NCBI GenBank assembly: GCA_030635565.1
Contig: DAOVYP010000049.1
Span: 1-10,152 of the forward strand
Length of the DNA: 10,152 nt
Direction of reading: 5' to 3'
Source of the DNA: Spirochaeta sp.
Lineage (GTDB): Bacteria; Spirochaetota; Spirochaetia; DSM-2461
Part shown: in pieces, positions 5,642-10,152 of the stretch
Layout: every line of letters begins with the position of its first letter
How positions within the stretch are numbered: the first letter of the stretch is position 1
Made by a program: the position numbers and the translations under genes
Notes under the pieces: model-generated
Told to the model about the DNA's origin: nothing
Seen by the model: only the letters and a program-made list of their open reading frames with translations
Database searches by the model: none

Positions 5642-6295
5642 ATGGTCTCCGACAATAATGTCTTCGACAATAGCGTCTCCGGCTATATGACCTCTGGCGC
5701 ACACAAGCCCCTCTTCGACCGCCTCGGAATCGAATATCTCGAATCAAATCGATACCTTCCCGTATCTCTTGGACTCCGTAACGTCACCAACACCCTCTAT
5801 TACCACCGGAACCGAACTGAATTCGATGCCCTGGCCACTCGATTTGGAGGGGCCCTCCGGACCGGAGAGGGCCTCCCCGGCCTTGTCGTCCGTCACATCG
5901 GCGGTCTCCTGGGATACGGACTCTTCACCCTCGATCCCTTAAGTCCCGGCGACCTTGTCGGGGAGTACGTCGGTATGGTGAGGCGGGCCCGCCCCGGCCG
6001 GCCGCTCCCTGGAGGCGGCTACAGCTCCGACTATTCCTGGGGCTTCCCCAAGGTTCAAACCCTCGGCCGCTCCCTGGAAATCGATGCCCGGAAGGCCGGC
6101 GGACTGCTTCGCTTCGCCAACCAACCTGCAGGAGAAGCTGCAGAGGCTTCCGCGGAACCCGATCATTTTCCTTTGGGCGGTCGCTGGAGGGTCGTCTTCG
6201 TCGTCCGCCGAGCTCTCGGCGCCGGTGAGGAAATTACCGTGGATTACGGTGAGGCCTACTGGAGCGGGGGAGAGCGGGAGCTCATCGGGGAATGA
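5642..6295 (+). CDS. SET-domain protein, putative lysine methyltransferase
   Basis: Protein of 217 residues. A SET domain occupies about 80-207: GYGLFTLDPLSPGDLVGEYVG at 91-111 matches the opening strand and the EYxG motif. IDARKAGGLLRFANQ at 147-161 matches the segment iDA..GN.aRFiNH, and GEEITVDYGEAYW at 195-207 matches the closing GEELTxDY motif with its tyrosine. SET enzymes transfer a methyl group from S-adenosylmethionine to lysine in proteins. The usual NHSCxPN core reads NQPAGEA here, so cofactor or lysine binding may differ. There is no Cys-rich post-SET zinc site. The N-terminal 70 residues are unassigned. No ribosome site precedes the ATG at 5642 and the frame is open further upstream, so the start is uncertain; Met16 is an alternative. 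The gene is GC-rich and stands alone between two terminators. The substrate is unknown. Confidence 0.75.
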   Translation: MVSDNNVFDNSVSGYMTSGAHKPLFDRLGIEYLESNRYLPVSLGLRNVTNTLYYHRNRTEFDALATRFGGALRTGEGLPGLVVRHIGGLLGYGLFTLDPLSPGDLVGEYVGMVRRARPGRPLPGGGYSSDYSWGFPKVQTLGRSLEIDARKAGGLLRFANQPAGEAAEASAEPDHFPLGGRWRVVFVVRRALGAGEEITVDYGEAYWSGGERELIGE

Positions 6296-6299
6296 AAGA

Positions 6300-6335
6300 C
6301 GGCCTGCCGGAGGAGCAGGCCGCTTAAAACTTTTT
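6300..6335 (+). terminator. Terminator after the SET gene, possibly bidirectional
   Basis: CGGCCTGC (6300-6307) and GCAGGCCG (6315-6322) form a perfect 8-base stem with a 7-base loop, five bases after the stop codon. A T5 run follows only after 8 more bases (6331-6335). It lies between convergent genes, and on the minus strand the stem is followed by TCTTTCATT, so it may also stop transcripts of the lipoprotein operon. Confidence 0.65.
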
Positions 6336-6384
6336 GAATTGGCTTACCGGTATGGAAATAATCTCCCTCGAACCGGCAAACAAT

Positions 6385-9300
6385 CTAGTATTCGTAGGCT
6401 CCGATTGACCAGGGGACTGATCGGTTGCTGCCATCTCTGTCTCTACTGAAATTACCGGATAGATCCAGGCCGCCGGTTTGGGCGTTTTCCGGCCCTGTGC
6501 CGCTCAGTTCCCAATTTTCAGCCAGGAATCCCGCTTCGGTCATATCGGGAACGAAATCAATGAAGTAGACAGATGGATCATTGGTTCCATCCATATGGTT
6601 TCCCGATGCCGAGCGAGCGTATGTTACAGTCATATCGTTTTCCATATCGGCAACCGTGTTCCAGATACTGCCGAGTATGTTGATAGCATGCCTGTTGGGA
6701 TCCGGAGGTCCGAACAGGAAGAGATTATTACTGATTTCATAGGGCGGGGATGATCCGCCGATCTCATGACCGAAGATGGACCCGGCGGCTACAGAACCTG
6801 CGATCAAAAGGTTATTGCCGGCATAGAGATTGTCATACAATGAACGAATCCCGGCGCTGCTGCCTCCGGCGACCCCTCCGAAAATCGTATTATTATAGAT
6901 TTGAACGGGATTGAAATTCGGAGAGATGTCGTTATCCAGGAACTCGATCCCGGAGGTGTATCCTGCGGGTAGTGTCGCAGATCCTGAATGGATGACATTA
7001 TTGGAGACCCTGGCTCCGGCTTCCTGAATGAAGATTCCATGACTGAAATCCGTATTCGTACCGCCGAAGATGTGATTTGCCTCGATTATCGGATCGGCTT
7101 CGTCTGTAATATCGATCGCTTTCGAGCTTGTACCCGATCCTCCGATGATTGTGTTGTTCCTGATAACCGGCCTGGCGGATAGATCCATGACAAGAATTCT
7201 GGTATTGCCTGCATTCGTCGTTTTAAGAGTGAAACCTTCAAGAAGGAAATCTCTGGACACCCCGCTGATATTGAATATCATGGATGAGTTGTTATTAATG
7301 ATAGTCGGGTAGGCACCGATATTTCTGCTTCCGAAACCTATGGAGTATCCCCCGAGGATTCTGGCATCTTTGTTGAACGTGAAGTTGCCTATGTCATAAG
7401 TTCCCTGGGAAACCCGAATCGTATATGGAACGTAGGCCTTGCTGAGAATGTAACTCCAGGCTTTTTGAATCGTTTCAAAGGGATTCTGACGCGACCCGAT
7501 GGGGTGGGCGTCATCTCCACCATTGATTTTATCGGCGACATGGACAGTCGTCGGGAGATAGAAATCATTCCCGTATTCATACGGTCCGATCGACCACCCG
7601 ACACCATCTTCCGCTGTACGCAACCGTCCTTCTCGATCGAAATCAGGAAACATCCCGAACAGATCTTCACCGCCGTAACAGATGTCATTCGGGACAGAAC
7701 CAAGAATTCTGCCGACATCCATATCATCGGTGGCATAATCGAAGGCCATGTCGATTGCAACCGGCAGGCTGAAATTACCGGTGATGGGGTTAATAGGATT
7801 CTGCCAATCATAAATTTTCAGCTGGGTGCCCGGTATGAGTTCCAGTTTTGCGTCACCGCCGGTATGCCAGAAGTTGTTGTGCCGGATGGGAGCCCCGGGG
7901 ATAGCCAGATCGGAACGGATTCCCAGCATATCGCCGGACGATCCGGACCAGATCAGGTTGTTGTGAATTTCCACCGCCGGGCTGTTGATGAGATCGATAC
8001 CGAAGGTCTGGTTCGGCCCACCGCCGGATCCGATACGAATGGCATTGCCGTTGATAACATTTAATCCGGCGTTCTCAATCCTGATTCCTGCCGCATCCCC
8101 GGCTCCATTGGAATTCGCTACCCGCACTACAGAATTGTACAATTCGAAATTTCCACCGCCGTTCAAAATATAGATTCCACGAGGTATTGGAGTTCTGCCT
8201 GATATGAAGGTGCTGTTTTCAATGAATGCAGGGGTGTTGTTAACTTCAAGTGCGGTTGAGATTCCGATACCATCGGCGGTATGGATCCAGAGATTATGAA
8301 GGTTGACATTGGAGTTTAATGCAAAAATTCCCTTGTTTTCCGTTTCGATAAAATTGTCGGTTTCAGCATCAATCATCCCCGAAATAATCGCACCGCCGAA
8401 GATATTCAATATACCGAATTGAAGTTCAATTCCATGGCAGATATCAGTCAAATCACCTCCGGTTATGAGTGAACCGTGAAGTTCAAGAAACGAGTTATCG
8501 ACATAAATACCCGTGGATTTCCCGGCCCCGCCGCTCTTGCCGAAGAATCGACTATTCGCAATCGTCAGATTGGATCCGTTGAGCACCGTCATGGCTGAAC
8601 CCGGTACCATGCTGTTCTTGGCGGCACCCAGAGTAATATCGGAAATTTTCGGGGATGCATTATCAATGAGCAATGCCGTCCCGAATAAAACATCCGAAGA
8701 TATGATAAGAAGGTTGTCAAGGACAAAATCATTTCCAACTGAATTCATTGTGAATGCGGGACCGGGCAAAACATCCGTAGTTCCCGGGGTTTGATTTGTC
8801 GCAATCAGTATGCTTTGGGGGCGATTCTCCCAGTCTCCGTCATATCGGCCGTCGAAATACGGCTTGTAGCCTCCATATATATTGAGGAAATTCGCCGGGC
8901 CGTTGATACCGTTGAAGATTACTGCCCCTGTATCCAGTTCGTAAGGTGTTTCCGAGGCTTCGATGAATATGTCGAAGTAGGTACCCGGGAAGAGGGTTAA
9001 CTCGGTAATCGCCTGATCCCATGAGTAGAATGGATCGTCTTTGGAGCCTGTACCGGAGCCCGGACCTCCAACCCGGGTGGATATGTGAATCGCCGGGGGA
9101 GCGTAGAACAGATTGACTTCACCGTACTGGCTGTAATACCCGTTATTATCGAAGAAACAATCCTCATCGATCGTAATGGGATGATCCCCGGGATAGTATG
9201 GGCGGACGTTCGGTACTTCGAAGGAATCCGAACCGGCCTGATAACCGGGTGCCGCCGGCATGTCCAGGCGCCAATTGTCCCAGTATGTGCGCCCGGTATC

Positions 9301-9948
9301 GTAATTATTCGATGTCATGTCCACCTTGGTGCCGTTTTCATCGACGAAGGCCAGCTCCAGGATTAACGGAGCGGGTACACCCGGCTGATGGGGGTTCATC
9401 AGTTTCGGCTTGATGGTTTTGGTGACATGAACCCAGACATCGCTGGATTGGGGAGATTCCGAACCGATAACTTGTTTGTAAATGGTGAATAGGCGTGGAT
9501 ATGGGTTACCGGCGCCGTCATGAAAATCAACGATATCACCGGGGTTGATTGGAGTAACACCGTCCAGAAGAACAATTGTGTCTTTTCCCACCACGTCGAA
9601 TGTGAGTTTCATGGTGTCGGGTAACAGAGGTGTTATACCATCGGTTTCGTAATAAGGAATGCTGATATAGATATCGTTCAGAGTACCGGAAACATCGGTG
9701 ACTGCGTTTCGGTAAAGTTCCGGATTGTCCGACATCAGGAAACCGATGCTGGAAAAAAGCATCGTATCATCGGTCTGCTGGAGAAAATCCCCCCGTTCCA
9801 GGGCATTGCACCCGCCGATGAGAAGGGGGAGAAGAATCAGCCCCGCAACCGTAAGAACGCGGCGGCAAAGTAAGCGGTATCTATGAAAAATCTTATGCTG
9901 TTGGCTTTCCATTGCCCCTAATCTATCGTCACATTGGCATTTATTCAT
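6385..9948 (-). CDS. Large beta-helix lipoprotein (DUF1565-like), two modules
   Basis: Predicted surface or periplasmic lipoprotein of about 1187 residues. A hydrophobic stretch leads to the lipobox LLIGGC, with lipidated Cys at residue 47. Residues 48-287 are an unassigned region rich in beta strands. Two modules follow (288-792 and 801-1187). Each opens with a DUF1565-like start (G-rich loop, then D/NPF and A at the helix start, then GxY and GGY), continues with short repeats rich in N, G, I and V that fit a parallel beta-helix (NNTIIGG, NNLLIAG and similar), and ends in WSIG-P/A-YEY. Such proteins often bind or cut polysaccharide, but I see no catalytic motif. I chose the ATG at 9948 because AAAGGG lies 9 bases before it; the GTG at 9978 has no ribosome site, and the ATG at 9912 would give a shorter leader. 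It follows the upstream barrel gene by 13 bases. Confidence 0.85.
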   Translation of the reverse strand: MNKCQCDDRLGAMESQQHKIFHRYRLLCRRVLTVAGLILLPLLIGGCNALERGDFLQQTDDTMLFSSIGFLMSDNPELYRNAVTDVSGTLNDIYISIPYYETDGITPLLPDTMKLTFDVVGKDTIVLLDGVTPINPGDIVDFHDGAGNPYPRLFTIYKQVIGSESPQSSDVWVHVTKTIKPKLMNPHQPGVPAPLILELAFVDENGTKVDMTSNNYDTGRTYWDNWRLDMPAAPGYQAGSDSFEVPNVRPYYPGDHPITIDEDCFFDNNGYYSQYGEVNLFYAPPAIHISTRVGGPGSGTGSKDDPFYSWDQAITELTLFPGTYFDIFIEASETPYELDTGAVIFNGINGPANFLNIYGGYKPYFDGRYDGDWENRPQSILIATNQTPGTTDVLPGPAFTMNSVGNDFVLDNLLIISSDVLFGTALLIDNASPKISDITLGAAKNSMVPGSAMTVLNGSNLTIANSRFFGKSGGAGKSTGIYVDNSFLELHGSLITGGDLTDICHGIELQFGILNIFGGAIISGMIDAETDNFIETENKGIFALNSNVNLHNLWIHTADGIGISTALEVNNTPAFIENSTFISGRTPIPRGIYILNGGGNFELYNSVVRVANSNGAGDAAGIRIENAGLNVINGNAIRIGSGGGPNQTFGIDLINSPAVEIHNNLIWSGSSGDMLGIRSDLAIPGAPIRHNNFWHTGGDAKLELIPGTQLKIYDWQNPINPITGNFSLPVAIDMAFDYATDDMDVGRILGSVPNDICYGGEDLFGMFPDFDREGRLRTAEDGVGWSIGPYEYGNDFYLPTTVHVADKINGGDDAHPIGSRQNPFETIQKAWSYILSKAYVPYTIRVSQGTYDIGNFTFNKDARILGGYSIGFGSRNIGAYPTIINNNSSMIFNISGVSRDFLLEGFTLKTTNAGNTRILVMDLSARPVIRNNTIIGGSGTSSKAIDITDEADPIIEANHIFGGTNTDFSHGIFIQEAGARVSNNVIHSGSATLPAGYTSGIEFLDNDISPNFNPVQIYNNTIFGGVAGGSSAGIRSLYDNLYAGNNLLIAGSVAAGSIFGHEIGGSSPPYEISNNLFLFGPPDPNRHAINILGSIWNTVADMENDMTVTYARSASGNHMDGTNDPSVYFIDFVPDMTEAGFLAENWELSGTGPENAQTGGLDLSGNFSRDRDGSNRSVPWSIGAYEY
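6388..7548 (-). repeat. Beta-helix module 2 coding segment
   Basis: This segment encodes residues 801-1187, starting with TVHVADKINGG and ending at the protein C-terminus with WSIGAYEY. It shares the opening (GSRQNPFETIQKAW against GSKDDPFYSWDQAI), the GGY element and the ending with module 1. This indicates an old tandem duplication. Confidence 0.6.
7573..9087 (-). repeat. Beta-helix module 1 coding segment
   Basis: This segment encodes residues 288-792 of the lipoprotein, from the VHIS/IHIS-like opening strand to the WSIGPYEY ending. It is the longer copy, with extra beta-helix turns relative to module 2. The similarity is at protein level; I see no long DNA-level identity. Confidence 0.6.
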
Positions 9949-9961
9949 GTAAATACGCCCT

Positions 9962-10152
9962 TTAATATCGGATACCACGGCGGAACATCAATGACACAAC
10001 GGGAAATGTGGTATTGGCGGACGCGAAGCTGAAATTCAGGCCGATGCGGGTGAGTTTTCTCTGATTGACGATATCCATGCCGATTCCGGTGCGTATGAAC
10101 AGAATATTCCTGATACCGAATTCTTTAGCGTAGCCGGACCACATGTTCCCGA
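9962..10152 (-). CDS. C-terminus of a probable outer-membrane beta-barrel protein
   Basis: Only the last 62 or so codons are in the window; the gene continues beyond the right edge, because the frame stays open upstream of the first visible Met. The visible part alternates hydrophobic and polar residues in several short strands (GIRNILFIRTGIGMDI, TRIGLNFSFAS, FPVVSLMFRRGIRY) and ends in an aromatic residue. This is the usual form of the last strands and assembly signal of a barrel protein. Spirochaete genomes carry families of such proteins, but I cannot name the family from so short a piece. Its TAA stop overlaps the ribosome site of the lipoprotein gene, so the two genes are one operon whose promoter lies outside the window. 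Confidence 0.6.
   Translation of the reverse strand, partial: GNMWSGYAKEFGIRNILFIRTGIGMDIVNQRKLTRIGLNFSFASANTTFPVVSLMFRRGIRY

Noticed and set aside
5550..5747. Arg-rich open frame of 65 codons on the minus strand over the tRNA terminator
   Set aside because: Its low-complexity Arg/Tyr content comes from reading the SET gene start and terminator backwards.
6346..6376. CCGGT/ACCGG inverted repeat downstream of the lipoprotein stop
   Set aside because: The 5-base stem with a long loop and no T run is too weak to call a terminator; the nearby 8-base hairpin at 6300-6322 is a better candidate.
7465..8064. Open frame of 199 codons on the plus strand inside the lipoprotein gene
   Set aside because: Antisense to the beta-helix repeats. 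Long antisense frames are expected there, and no domain motif is visible.

Overview
The window looks like chromosomal DNA from a Gram-negative bacterium, and I infer a free-living spirochaete or close relative. The reasons are a large lipoprotein, a probable outer-membrane barrel protein, stand-alone GHKL ATPases beside a STAS protein, and a PilZ protein. The assignment rests on gene content alone. No transposase, integrase, phage gene or CRISPR array is visible.

Left part (1-2375). A small exported protein of unknown function (+ strand) meets, tail to tail, a block of four minus-strand regulators. In transcription order these are a GHKL ATPase, a PilZ protein whose start overlaps the end of the ATPase gene by 8 bases, a STAS anti-sigma-antagonist-like protein that starts at TTG, and a second GHKL ATPase 8 bases downstream. 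Good sigma70-type promoters precede the first and third genes, so the block is probably two transcription units. One pairs an ATPase with a possible c-di-GMP receptor; the other is a SpoIIAA/SpoIIAB-like switch pair. The second promoter has an inverted repeat centred on its -10 box.

Middle (2394-5393). A divergently transcribed protein of about 980 residues has a P-loop NTPase core and a helical, TPR-like C-terminal half. Its N-terminal region has the outline of a degenerate class III nucleotide cyclase domain. Its 5' end shares DNA with the promoter of the ATPase-PilZ unit, which suggests the two belong to one signalling locus.

Centre-right (5400-6335). A tRNA with anticodon CAT (probably elongator Met) has its own promoter and a clear intrinsic terminator. 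It is followed by a GC-rich gene for a small SET-domain protein that ends in a hairpin terminator.

Right part (6385-10152, minus strand). The C-terminus of a probable outer-membrane beta-barrel protein is followed, 13 bases later, by a lipoprotein of about 1187 residues. That lipoprotein carries two successive beta-helix modules, each ending in the same WSIG-x-YEY motif. The two genes form an operon for envelope proteins.

The strongest candidate for something new is the regulator locus: two GHKL ATPases, PilZ, STAS and a divergent cyclase-like/NTPase/TPR protein. It may join c-di-GMP sensing to partner switching.
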